DNA of 64,000 nucleotides from JAQBQH01 sp035607415 (GTDB lineage: Bacteria > Myxococcota_A > Polyangia > Palsa-1104): contig DATNAQ010000041.1 in NCBI GenBank assembly GCA_035607415.1, positions 62,001-126,000 on the forward strand, given 5' to 3'. A program made the position numbers and the translations under genes. How positions within the stretch are numbered: position 1 is the stretch's first letter; the number at the start of each line of letters is the position of its first letter. Below the pieces are notes generated by a model that did not search any database, was not told where the DNA came from, and saw only the letters and a list, made by a program, of their open reading frames with translations. This document shows, piece by piece, positions 8,945 through 16,804 of this stretch.

Positions 8945-9853
8945 ATGTACACCGAGAATTCGCGTCGAGACATGCTCCTGTTCGTGCGCGCGTCGATCAC
9001 CAATCTGCTCGCCGTGTTCCCGTTCTACGTGCGCCTGGGCAATCGCAGCGGGCGTGGCGTGGTGAACGAGCGGCCCGAGGACGCCGCCGGCTATTTCCGT
9101 CGCTGCATCGACGACTACTGCGCCGAGCTCGGCGTCGATCGGTCGTACTTCCGCGGCAAGCGGGTGCTCGAGTACGGGCCGGGCGATCGGCTCGGCGTGG
9201 CGCTCTATTTGTACGCGTACGGCGCCGAGAGCGTGCACTGCGTCGACCAGTTTCCCATCTACCGTGCGACGCCGGCGGTGGCGGCGACCTATCGCGCGAT
9301 CCTCGATTCGCTCGACGGCGAGGCGCGCGATCGGGCGGCGCGCGCGTTCGTGGTGCCGGGGGATCCGGCGAGCGGCCTCGATCCGGCGGCGATCGAGCAT
9401 CGCGTGACGCCGCACGGGCTGGCGGGGCGGTCGGGCGCGTACGATCTGGTGCTGTCGCGGTCGGTGCTGGCGCTCGTCGATCGCCTCGACGACACGATCG
9501 CCGACGTGGCGGCGGCGCTGCGGCCGGGCGGCGTCTCCATCCACAAGGTCGATCTGTCGAGCCACGGCCTCGATCGCGATCGCCCGCTCGATTTTCTGAC
9601 GTGGCCGTCGCCGCTCTACCGCCTCATGTACAGCAGAAAGGGGCGCCCCAATCGCCTGCGCGCGGACCGCTATCAACATCTGGCGCAGCGCTGCGGGCTC
9701 CGCATCCGCAAGCTGTCACCGACGGGCCGCATCAGCGACGCCGACGCCGCCTTCATCCGCCCGCACGTGGCCGCTCCCTTCCGCGACATCCCCGCCGACC
9801 TGCTGTCTTGGCTCGGGTTCTGGATCATTTTGGAGCGTGGGTCTGCGACCTGA
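8945..9853 (+). CDS. Class I SAM-dependent methyltransferase
   Basis: 302-residue cytosolic protein with a Rossmann methyltransferase core: motif I VLEYGPGDRLG (about residues 73-83), motif II acid in VHCVDQFP, motif IV YDLVLSRSVLALVDRLDD, and AALRPGGVSIHKVDL as the post-motif strand. Enzymes with this general layout methylate sugars or small metabolites. Its place between exopolysaccharide operons suggests sugar O-methylation, which is inference. It is transcribed alone, with its own -10-like box 13 nt upstream. Its stop codon forms the first bases of the long terminator hairpin at 9853. Confidence 0.75.
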   Translation: MYTENSRRDMLLFVRASITNLLAVFPFYVRLGNRSGRGVVNERPEDAAGYFRRCIDDYCAELGVDRSYFRGKRVLEYGPGDRLGVALYLYAYGAESVHCVDQFPIYRATPAVAATYRAILDSLDGEARDRAARAFVVPGDPASGLDPAAIEHRVTPHGLAGRSGAYDLVLSRSVLALVDRLDDTIADVAAALRPGGVSIHKVDLSSHGLDRDRPLDFLTWPSPLYRLMYSRKGRPNRLRADRYQHLAQRCGLRIRKLSPTGRISDADAAFIRPHVAAPFRDIPADLLSWLGFWIILERGSAT

Positions 9854-9971
9854 AAAAGCTCACAGGGAGATCACGAGATCAGGAGATCACGAGTTTTACA
9901 GACCGATCCTGCGTGATCGTTCTGTAAGAGTTTTGTTCTCCTGATCTCTTGATCTCCCTGTGAGGCTTTTT
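9853..9971. terminator. Long imperfect hairpin, likely bidirectional terminator
   Basis: A nearly continuous inverted repeat with arms of about 55 nt (9853-9908 against 9913-9971) fills the whole gap between two convergent genes. The outer arms read aaaaagctcacagggagatc and, on the other strand, aaaaaagcctcacagggaga. T-runs therefore follow the stem in both directions, as needed for a bidirectional Rho-independent terminator. The left arm holds two copies of ggagatcacga. The arm is far longer than a usual terminator. Confidence 0.8.
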
Positions 9972-9980
9972 TAGACGAAC

Positions 9981-12035
9981 CTAGTGTTTACCGAGGGCGC
10001 CGAGGTCCTTCGAGCCGTTCGACCGCGTGGCGCCGGTGAAGTCGTGCTGCACCTGCTGCACGTCGGTGCCGATGCCGAACACCGGCGAGCTCGACTGCGG
10101 CGTCGCCTTCGACCAGTCGTACACCAGCTTCTGCGCCGTCGTCTGGCTGAACTCGCTCAGGTCCCCGAGCCCCGGGTCGCCGACCATGCTGTGCATGTCC
10201 CACGTCGGCTGCGCCGCCTTCCACGCCGTCCAATCGATGTCGTTGGTGTCTTCGTTCCACTGCCCGGGGCCGGCGTACCAGTTGTAGTCGAGCGCGATCC
10301 CCGGCCCCACGCCCTTGCCCACGCGCGCGAACTCGTCGTCCATCGTCGCCGTCACGAACACGTTGTTGGCGATGATGCTGTTGGCGCTGTTCTCGGTCTG
10401 CACCAGGTGATCCCAGCCGTAGCCCGCCTGCCCCGGCACCGGCGTCGAGCCGAGCACGAACGTGTTGTTGGCGATGACGCAGCCGCGGAGGCCGTGATGG
10501 TTGGGCCCCTGCGTGCCGTCGTCGTAGTCGAGGAATTCGAACTTGCCGCCGGCGACGACGTTGTTGATCGCCGTGATGTTGGCGAGGTGCGCCTGCTGAT
10601 CGTAGGCCGACCCGGGCTCGTCGCCGAGCACCAGGCTCGGCGGCGTGATGCGCCGCCCGAAGTCCTCCGAGTAGCCCTGCGACGCCTCGAACAGCCCGTC
10701 GAAGGTCTGGGTCTCGTCGCGCGGATGCTGGAAGATGAAGTTCTCCTCGATCAGCACGTTCGCCGCGTTGTTCACGTACATGTTGACCGAGAAGTTGTCG
10801 AACACGATGTTGTGGCGCACGACGTTGTTCATGTCCTCGTGCCCGGGCGTGAACGTGTTGCCGACGGTCATGCCTTCGCCGCCGTTCAAGTAGCTGACGT
10901 TGCCCTCGGAGATCCCGTTGTCCTGCGACGACCAGTCGATCGCCGCCGGCCAGCCGCCGCCGGTGTTGCCGTTGTTGAAGCGCGGCCAGTTCTGGAGAAT
11001 GTTCATCCAGATGCGCGACATTCGCACGGTGTTGTCGTGGCCGTTGGCGCTCTTGCCCGGATCGAACAGGATGGCCGCGCCGCCGTTGAACTTGATGTCG
11101 CAGTGATCGAACGTGTGCCCGTTCGACTGCGTGTAGACGCCGGTCCACGAGCTGGCGCGAATCGTCAGCCCGATGAAGCTGAAGTAGTCGTGCCCCTCGG
11201 CGAGATAGACGAGCAGCTGGTGCCCGCCGCCGCTGTTCTCGCTGTCCCACAAGACCGAGACGTCGGCCGTGTTCGGGTCGCCGTCGCCGAGCGTGCCGCC
11301 GAAGTCGGCGTACACGATGTCGGCCGACTTGTCGTAATAGAACTTGTTGCTGCCGTCGGCGATGTTGGTCTCGTCTTCGTTCGGCGGCAGCGACTGATTC
11401 GGATACGTCGACAGCTGCCCGTGGATCGTCTCGCGCAGCGCGTACTCGCCGCCCTTGCCGTCGTTGACGTAGATGCCGAGCACCGGCGTCTTCGACGAGA
11501 CCTTGGTGCCCGACGTCGACGCCATCCACACGTGGCTCTGCCCCGAGCTCGTGTAGTGCATCCAGTTGGTGACCTTGAGCCCGCCGTCGAGGATCGGCGC
11601 GCCGGTGCCGCGTCCGTAGGAGCCGATCGTCGTCGGCGCGCCCGCCTGCCCCGACGGCGCGTCGCTGAACGACGGATACTCGCGATAGATGCCGCCGCCG
11701 AGGAGGAGCGTGTCGCCCGCGTGCATCTTGCCGCTCTTGAACATCGCGTCGATCGTCTTCTTCGCCGTCGCGAACGTGGTGCCGTCGTTGGCGTCGTTGC
11801 CGTTCTGCGCGTCGGCGTACCAGGTGGCGTGGCCGCCCGTCGCCTCGGGAACGTCGGGCACCGAGCCGTCGAACACCGGCCACGGAAAGGTCGTGCCGCC
11901 CGGCGGGAACTGCGAGGTGCCGCCGCCGGCGGGGCCGCCGCCCGTCGGTGAGCCGTGATGTTTGGAGCCGCACCCCACGGCCGCCGCGACGATCCCCAGC
12001 CACAACATGCTTCGCAACACGCGTACCCCCCTCAT
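9981..12035 (-). CDS. Secreted right-handed beta-helix lipoprotein, probable polysaccharide lyase or epimerase
   Basis: 684-residue lipoprotein. The start ATG at 12,035 overlaps the stop of the upstream lyase-like gene (ATGA); a second ATG at 12,008 is possible. Signal peptide with lipobox AVGC (Cys22) and a Gly/Pro linker. The body begins with WYADAQNGNDANDGTTFATA, the classical entry to secreted parallel beta-helix domains, followed by long arrays of short Asn-rich coils. It closes with 'GSKDLGALGKH', like the smaller paralogue at 5452-6858. Position after UDP-glucose dehydrogenase and a lyase-like gene suggests action on a uronate-containing polymer. Catalytic residues were not identified. 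Confidence 0.85.
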   Translation of the reverse strand: MRGVRVLRSMLWLGIVAAAVGCGSKHHGSPTGGGPAGGGTSQFPPGGTTFPWPVFDGSVPDVPEATGGHATWYADAQNGNDANDGTTFATAKKTIDAMFKSGKMHAGDTLLLGGGIYREYPSFSDAPSGQAGAPTTIGSYGRGTGAPILDGGLKVTNWMHYTSSGQSHVWMASTSGTKVSSKTPVLGIYVNDGKGGEYALRETIHGQLSTYPNQSLPPNEDETNIADGSNKFYYDKSADIVYADFGGTLGDGDPNTADVSVLWDSENSGGGHQLLVYLAEGHDYFSFIGLTIRASSWTGVYTQSNGHTFDHCDIKFNGGAAILFDPGKSANGHDNTVRMSRIWMNILQNWPRFNNGNTGGGWPAAIDWSSQDNGISEGNVSYLNGGEGMTVGNTFTPGHEDMNNVVRHNIVFDNFSVNMYVNNAANVLIEENFIFQHPRDETQTFDGLFEASQGYSEDFGRRITPPSLVLGDEPGSAYDQQAHLANITAINNVVAGGKFEFLDYDDGTQGPNHHGLRGCVIANNTFVLGSTPVPGQAGYGWDHLVQTENSANSIIANNVFVTATMDDEFARVGKGVGPGIALDYNWYAGPGQWNEDTNDIDWTAWKAAQPTWDMHSMVGDPGLGDLSEFSQTTAQKLVYDWSKATPQSSSPVFGIGTDVQQVQHDFTGATRSNGSKDLGALGKH

Positions 12036-14299
12036 TTGTGCGCGGCGACGTCGAGGTACCAGTGCGGGAAGGCGAGCGCGCTCGTCCACGAGCGCGTGTC
12101 GCGATGCTCGCGCATCTTGGTCTCGCCGAAGGTGAACAGCTGCTCGCCCCAGCGCGCGAAGAACGGATCCTTCGAGATCTGGCAGGCCGCCGCCACCGAC
12201 GAGAGCCACAGCCAGGCGTAGTTGTCCTCGTCGGTCCAGCGCTGGCAATCGGGTCCCTCGACGTAGCAGTACATGAAGTCGAAGCCGCCGTCTTTGCGCC
12301 GGCGCACGGCGTCCGTCAGAAGATGGCGCACCTCGCCGACGACGACCTCGGCCACGTCGGTGCGCCCGGTGCGCCGCCAGTACTCGCCGAGCCCCTCGAT
12401 CATCTGCGCCTGCCACACCGGCTGGCGGCCGGGCAGCCGCTTGTTGGCGCGGTAGTATTCGACGAGCTGGCGCACGATGGCGTCGGCGGTGAGCTGATAT
12501 TGGTGCTCGCGATCGTGCGGCCACCACTCGGCGCCGGCGAGCGCGGCGCGCAGCATCCACGCCGTCGGACGGCCGCCGTTGAGCACGAACTGCGGGCGCG
12601 TGACGGCGTAGAAGACGAGGCGATCGATGTTCTGCTTGGCGAGATCGCGCGCCCAGTTTTCGCCGGTGAGCTGCCAGTAGAGCAGGAGCGAGCGGAACGC
12701 GAAGCCCTGATCGGTGATCGGCTCGGCGGCGACGTGCGAGAACTCGCGCGGCATCTCGCCCTTGCGATAGACGAGCCCGTTGAGCTTGTCGCGGAAGGGC
12801 TCGAACTTCACGAGATCGAGATCCATGAGGTGGCGCATGGTCGCCTGCGCGTAGCGCCACAGCTCGGGGTTGCCGGTGCGCAGCCACGCGAGGAGGAGGC
12901 CGTTGGGCAGGTCGTATTGCAGGTTGGCCCAGTCCTCGAAGACCGTGCCTTCCTTGTCGCTGTAGCTGGTGCCGATCTGAAAGTCGCCCCAGTTGCGCCA
13001 GCCGAAGTTGTCGAGCCCCTCGAGGTCGCGCTGATAGTTGGCCGCGAACACCTTGACGAGCGCATCGTAGCGATCGCCGACGGCGCTGCGCGCGAGCGAG
13101 CCGTCGAGCGGGTGCAGCTTGAGGCGCACGTCGCGCGCGGGCGGCGCATAGAGCGCGGCCGAGGCGGCGGCCGGCGGCCCGTCGAGCGACAAGAGCGTCT
13201 CGATCGTCAGGCCCATGCCGCCGGTGTACGAGGCGGTCTTCTCGACGGCGCGCCAGCCGATCGCCGTCGCCGTGCGGTAAAGCGTCATCGGGTGGTGCTG
13301 CCAGAAGTCTTTGACGGCGAGCGTGATCGGCCCGTCGCCGAGCAGGCCGTCGTGGCGCGCGCCCGGCCCGAGCTCGAAGGCGCGTCCGCCCGCGGGCGCG
13401 ATGCGCAGCGCTCCGGCGATGGCGATCTCCTCGCCGCCGCCGGTGGCTTTGAGGCGCACCACCGAATTCTTGCCGAGCGTGAAGCGGCCGAGCGCGATGC
13501 TGCCGTTGCGCTGATCGCCGCGCACCGTGTGCGTCTGTCCGGCGCCGTCGACGATCTCGTAGGTCACCTGCTTGGCCGCGTGATATTCGCTGCCGCCCGA
13601 CCACGGCACGAGCAGCGCCGTCAGCTCGGCGGCACCGTCGACCATCGGATGCCACACGACCTGGTTCTCGGCGTACTGCGCCGGATGCACGAGCTCGAGC
13701 CGCTTCGGGTCGACGGGCGGATCGCGCGGCGCCCACTGCGACGGCGCGCCGCGCGCGTCGAAGACCTCGACCCACGGCTGCCCCGGGCTCGACCAGCTGT
13801 AGCTGTTGTGCTGCGTCACCGTCGACGGATGGCCGGCAGGCGCGGCGACCTCGAGCTGCCACTGCCCGAAGGTGCGGCCCTTCCAGTAGCGATCCGACTG
13901 CTCCTCGCCCGGCGAGCGATCGTGACGATCGGTCAGCGTGAGCACCAGGCGCGCGTACGGTTTGCCGTCGAAGAATTGGTAGCGCGCGACGTACCACAGG
14001 TGCTTGCCCTGATCGGCCCAGCCGCGCAGCTCGACCCAATCGCCGCCGGTGGTGACCTCCGACGGCGCGCCGAACGTCGACGGCGAGCCGAGCGCGTTGA
14101 CGGTGACCCGGCCCGGCCCGAGCCGCGGCGCCCCGCGCCACGACGCCGCATGCACGACGTCGAACGTCTTCGTCGAAATGGCGAAGCGCGCGTCACCGGT
14201 GGTCACGTCGACGGCGTCGGGGCCGCGCGCGATGGTGATGCCGGCGTGCGCCGTCGCGCCGAGCGCCGCCAACAAGGCCAGCGATGCGAGCGCTCGCAC
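12032..14299 (-). CDS. Secreted polysaccharide lyase-like protein (rhamnogalacturonan lyase PcRGLX/YetA type)
   Basis: 755-residue exported protein with a cleavable signal peptide (about 1-19, ALGATAHA-G). The N-terminal half is beta-rich. The C-terminal half (about 400-750) has the repeated Trp/Tyr helices of an (alpha/alpha) toroid, including NFGWRNWGDFQIG, DWANLQYDLPNGLLLAWLRTG and TDQGFAFRSLLLYWQLTG. This pattern resembles exo-rhamnogalacturonan lyase/YetA-like proteins. Assignment is by pattern only and the catalytic residues are not verified. GTG start, one base from the UDP-glucose dehydrogenase stop; the downstream beta-helix gene overlaps its stop. It may trim or remodel the secreted polymer in the periplasm or at the surface. 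Confidence 0.65.
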   Translation of the reverse strand: MRALASLALLAALGATAHAGITIARGPDAVDVTTGDARFAISTKTFDVVHAASWRGAPRLGPGRVTVNALGSPSTFGAPSEVTTGGDWVELRGWADQGKHLWYVARYQFFDGKPYARLVLTLTDRHDRSPGEEQSDRYWKGRTFGQWQLEVAAPAGHPSTVTQHNSYSWSSPGQPWVEVFDARGAPSQWAPRDPPVDPKRLELVHPAQYAENQVVWHPMVDGAAELTALLVPWSGGSEYHAAKQVTYEIVDGAGQTHTVRGDQRNGSIALGRFTLGKNSVVRLKATGGGEEIAIAGALRIAPAGGRAFELGPGARHDGLLGDGPITLAVKDFWQHHPMTLYRTATAIGWRAVEKTASYTGGMGLTIETLLSLDGPPAAASAALYAPPARDVRLKLHPLDGSLARSAVGDRYDALVKVFAANYQRDLEGLDNFGWRNWGDFQIGTSYSDKEGTVFEDWANLQYDLPNGLLLAWLRTGNPELWRYAQATMRHLMDLDLVKFEPFRDKLNGLVYRKGEMPREFSHVAAEPITDQGFAFRSLLLYWQLTGENWARDLAKQNIDRLVFYAVTRPQFVLNGGRPTAWMLRAALAGAEWWPHDREHQYQLTADAIVRQLVEYYRANKRLPGRQPVWQAQMIEGLGEYWRRTGRTDVAEVVVGEVRHLLTDAVRRRKDGGFDFMYCYVEGPDCQRWTDEDNYAWLWLSSVAAACQISKDPFFARWGEQLFTFGETKMREHRDTRSWTSALAFPHWYLDVAAHK

Positions 14300-14300
14300 G

Positions 14301-15605
14301 CTAGCGGCGGCCGATGCCGTAGTACTTGAAGCCGAGCTCGCGCACCTCGCTCGGCTCCCAGTTGTTGCGCCCGTCGAACAGCACGTGCTGGCGCATCAGC
14401 TCCTTGAGCTTGACGAAGTTCGGCCGGCGGAACTGGTGCCACTCGGTGAGCAGCGCGAGCGCGTCGGCGCCGGTCGCGGCCTCGTAGTTGTGCTCGAACA
14501 GCTTGATGCGCGCGCCGAGCTGCTTGCCGATCGCTTCGTTGGCCACGGGATCGTGGCCATGGATCGTGGCGCCCGCCTCGAGCAGCCGCTCGATGATCGA
14601 CAGCGACGGCGCCTCGCGGATGTCGTCGGTGCCCGGCTTGAACGCCAGGCCCCACAGCGCGATCGTCTTGCCCGCCAGCGAGCCGCCGCCGAAGTGCGCG
14701 ATGATCTTGTCGGCAAGCAGCCGCTTCTGCCGCTCGTTGACCTTGTGCACGGCGTCGAGGATCTCGAGCGGATGATGGTGCTCGCGCGCGGTGATCATCA
14801 CCGCCTTGACGTCCTTCGGGAAGCACGAGCCGCCGTAGCCGATGCCGGGGAAGAGGAACTTCGGACCGATGCGCACGTCCATGCCCATGCCGCGGCGGAC
14901 CATCTCCACGTCGGCGCCGACCTTTTCGCACAGGTTGGCGATGTCGTTGATGAACGAGATGCGCGTGGCGAGGTACGCGTTCGACGCGTACTTGGTGAGC
15001 TCGGCCGAGCGCGCGTCCATGACCACGATGCGATCGTTGGTGCGCACGAACGGCGCGTAGAGGTTGCGCAGGATGTCGCGCGCGCGGTCGTCGTCGGCGC
15101 CGATGATGATGCGATCGGGCTTCATGAAGTCGTTGACCGCGTCGCCTTCCTTCAAGAACTCGGGGTTCGACGCGACGGCGAACGGATGCTTGGCGACGCC
15201 GCTCAGCGCCTCGCGGATCTTGGCCGCGGTGCCGACGGGGACCGTCGACTTGGTGACCACGACGGTGTAGTCGGTCATGAGCTGGCCGACCGACTTCGCC
15301 GCGGCGAGCACCTGGCTCAGATCGGCGGAGCCATCGTGCGCCGACGGCGTGCCGACGGCGAGGATGACCACCTGCGCGCCGGGCACCGCCTCCTCGATCT
15401 TCGTCGAGAACGAGAGGCGCCCTTCCTCGACGTTGCGCTTGACCAGGCCTTCGAGGCCCGGCTCGAAGATGGGCATGACGCCCTTGCGCAGCCCGGCCAC
15501 GCGCCCTTCGTCGAGATCCACGCAGATGACGTCATTGCCGAAGTCGGCGAAGCCCGCACCTGCGACGAGCCCGACGTAACCAGTTCCGATGACCGCGAGA
15601 CGCAT
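14301..15605 (-). CDS. ugd: UDP-glucose 6-dehydrogenase
   Basis: 434-residue NAD-dependent enzyme that oxidises UDP-glucose to UDP-glucuronate. It has the N-terminal Rossmann motif GTGYVGL (residues 7-13), TKSTVPVGTA of the NAD domain, NPEFLKEGDAV, and catalytic Cys261 in YGGSCFPKD. The C-terminal UDP-binding domain is complete (LAGKTIALWGLAFKPGTDDIR). It supplies uronic acid for the exopolysaccharide, and probably the substrate for amidation by the AsnB-type enzyme. The ATG is 7 nt from an extended -10 box with no Shine-Dalgarno sequence, so this gene probably begins its own leaderless transcript running through the lyase and beta-helix genes. Confidence 0.97.
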   Translation of the reverse strand: MRLAVIGTGYVGLVAGAGFADFGNDVICVDLDEGRVAGLRKGVMPIFEPGLEGLVKRNVEEGRLSFSTKIEEAVPGAQVVILAVGTPSAHDGSADLSQVLAAAKSVGQLMTDYTVVVTKSTVPVGTAAKIREALSGVAKHPFAVASNPEFLKEGDAVNDFMKPDRIIIGADDDRARDILRNLYAPFVRTNDRIVVMDARSAELTKYASNAYLATRISFINDIANLCEKVGADVEMVRRGMGMDVRIGPKFLFPGIGYGGSCFPKDVKAVMITAREHHHPLEILDAVHKVNERQKRLLADKIIAHFGGGSLAGKTIALWGLAFKPGTDDIREAPSLSIIERLLEAGATIHGHDPVANEAIGKQLGARIKLFEHNYEAATGADALALLTEWHQFRRPNFVKLKELMRQHVLFDGRNNWEPSEVRELGFKYYGIGRR

Positions 15606-15612
15606 CGGCAGA

Positions 15613-15621
15613 TTTCTAACA
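15613..15621 (-). promoter_or_regulatory. Putative extended -10 box for ugd
   Basis: Minus-strand tgtTAGAAA, 7 nt before the ugd start at 15,605, in the 30-bp gap after the GT2 gene. Consistent with an internal leaderless promoter. Confidence 0.5.
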
Positions 15622-15635
15622 TGCGAGGGCGGGCG

Positions 15636-16742
15636 CTACCAGGGCAGCGTGCGACCGTAGCGCAGGAAGCGCCACAGCCCGACGACGGCGGCGGCGTTGA
15701 GCACGACGAAGGTCTCGGCCAGGCCGGCGAGCGGCAGCCTGAGGCCGAGCGCGCGCACGCCGGCGAGGCCGTAGCCGCAAAGCTGCGCAATCACGAGCAC
15801 CGTCGACAGCGGCCGCGGCAGGAACGCCGAGGCCACGAACGCCGCGACGAGCGCGTAGGGCACGAACAATCGGCACAGCTTGTGTGACACGAAGTCGAAC
15901 CACGACGGATTGCGCAGCGGCGACAGCAGCGCCGGGGCGATCAGGAGCAGCTGAAAGTTGCCCGACAGCGTGCGCACCTTGCGCTGGAACTCGCGCTTCG
16001 ACTCCGCGGCCGTATCGAAGGCTCGCGCCTGCGGCTCGAAGATCACGCGCTTTTGGGCCAAGCGCGCGCGCATCGGCTGCAGCACGTCGTCGAGGATGGT
16101 CTCGTCGGGCATCGGCTGCCACAGCTCGCGGCGGATGGCGTAGAGCGCGCCCGACACGCCTACCGTCGAGCCGGCGCGCCCTTCCCACTTGCGGATGAGC
16201 GCCTCGTACTTCCAGTAGGCGCCCGCGGGCGCGTCGCCGCCGAGGACGAGCTCGCCGCCGGCCACGCCGACGTCGGGATCGCCGAGATCGGCGACCAGCG
16301 CCTCGATGGCGTTGTCCGACAGCGGTTGGCGCGCGTCGGTGAGCACGAAGATCTCGCCGCGCGCCGAGGCCGCCGCGGCGTTGAGCGCGGGCGGCTTGCC
16401 GCGCCGCTCGGGCAGCGCCAGCACCTGCAATCGGCCCGGCAAGTGGGCCGCGCCGGCCGCGCGCGCCGCTTCGGGCGTGCCGTCGTCGGAGCCGTCGCAG
16501 GCGAGCACCACGTCGACCAGCTCGGCGGGATAGGTCTGCCCGGCCAGGCTCTCGAGCTTGCGCGCGATCGTCCCCGCCTCGCGCCACGCGGCGATGAGCA
16601 CGGTCACACGCGGGCGGATCGGCTGCGGTGAGATCGGCCGGGCCATCAAGCGCGCGCGCAGGAAGCAGACGATCGGATAGCCGGCGTAGGTGTAGAGCAC
16701 GAACGCCAACGACGCAGCCAGGACCCACGTAGCGATGATCAC
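15636..16742 (-). CDS. Membrane glycosyltransferase family 2
   Basis: 368-residue processive-type GT2. One N-terminal membrane segment (about 2-30) is followed by a GT-A domain: VTVLIAAWREAGTI, the nucleotide site CDGSDDGT (Asp83), the metal-site equivalent LTDARQ (about 132-137), and ETILDDV as the catalytic-base region. REFQRKVRTLSGNFQ stands in for the usual QxxRW. Three or four C-terminal membrane segments follow. Enzymes of this layout make or extend exopolysaccharide and often act early in repeat-unit assembly. GTG start with TATACT 8 nt upstream and no ribosome-binding site. Divergent from the Wzz-like gene at 16,805. Confidence 0.87.
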   Translation of the reverse strand: MIIATWVLAASLAFVLYTYAGYPIVCFLRARLMARPISPQPIRPRVTVLIAAWREAGTIARKLESLAGQTYPAELVDVVLACDGSDDGTPEAARAAGAAHLPGRLQVLALPERRGKPPALNAAAASARGEIFVLTDARQPLSDNAIEALVADLGDPDVGVAGGELVLGGDAPAGAYWKYEALIRKWEGRAGSTVGVSGALYAIRRELWQPMPDETILDDVLQPMRARLAQKRVIFEPQARAFDTAAESKREFQRKVRTLSGNFQLLLIAPALLSPLRNPSWFDFVSHKLCRLFVPYALVAAFVASAFLPRPLSTVLVIAQLCGYGLAGVRALGLRLPLAGLAETFVVLNAAAVVGLWRFLRYGRTLPW

Positions 16743-16750
16743 TCCCGCTC

Positions 16751-16756
16751 AGTATA
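16751..16756 (-). promoter_or_regulatory. Putative -10 box for the GT2 gene
   Basis: Minus-strand TATACT, 8 nt before the GTG at 16,742. The same hexamer precedes the gene starting at 40,760. A leaderless or near-leaderless start is predicted. Confidence 0.5.
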
Positions 16757-16783
16757 TGCAGACGGGCGCCCGCCGGGAGCGTC

Positions 16784-16792
16784 TGTTATAAT
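16784..16792 (+). promoter_or_regulatory. Extended -10 promoter for the Wzz/kinase operon
   Basis: tgtTATAAT matches the extended -10 consensus exactly and lies 12 nt before the ATG at 16,805. No good -35 hexamer is present, as is common with extended -10 promoters. It drives the chain-length, kinase-like and deacetylase genes. Confidence 0.65.
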
Positions 16793-16804
16793 CGAGCGCC
16801 TGTC

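Noticed and set aside
12032..14141. Long Arg/Ala-rich open frame running through the lyase gene into the beta-helix gene
   Set aside because: Composition is that of a shifted frame of GC-rich DNA. The true lipoprotein begins at 12,035 with a signal peptide.
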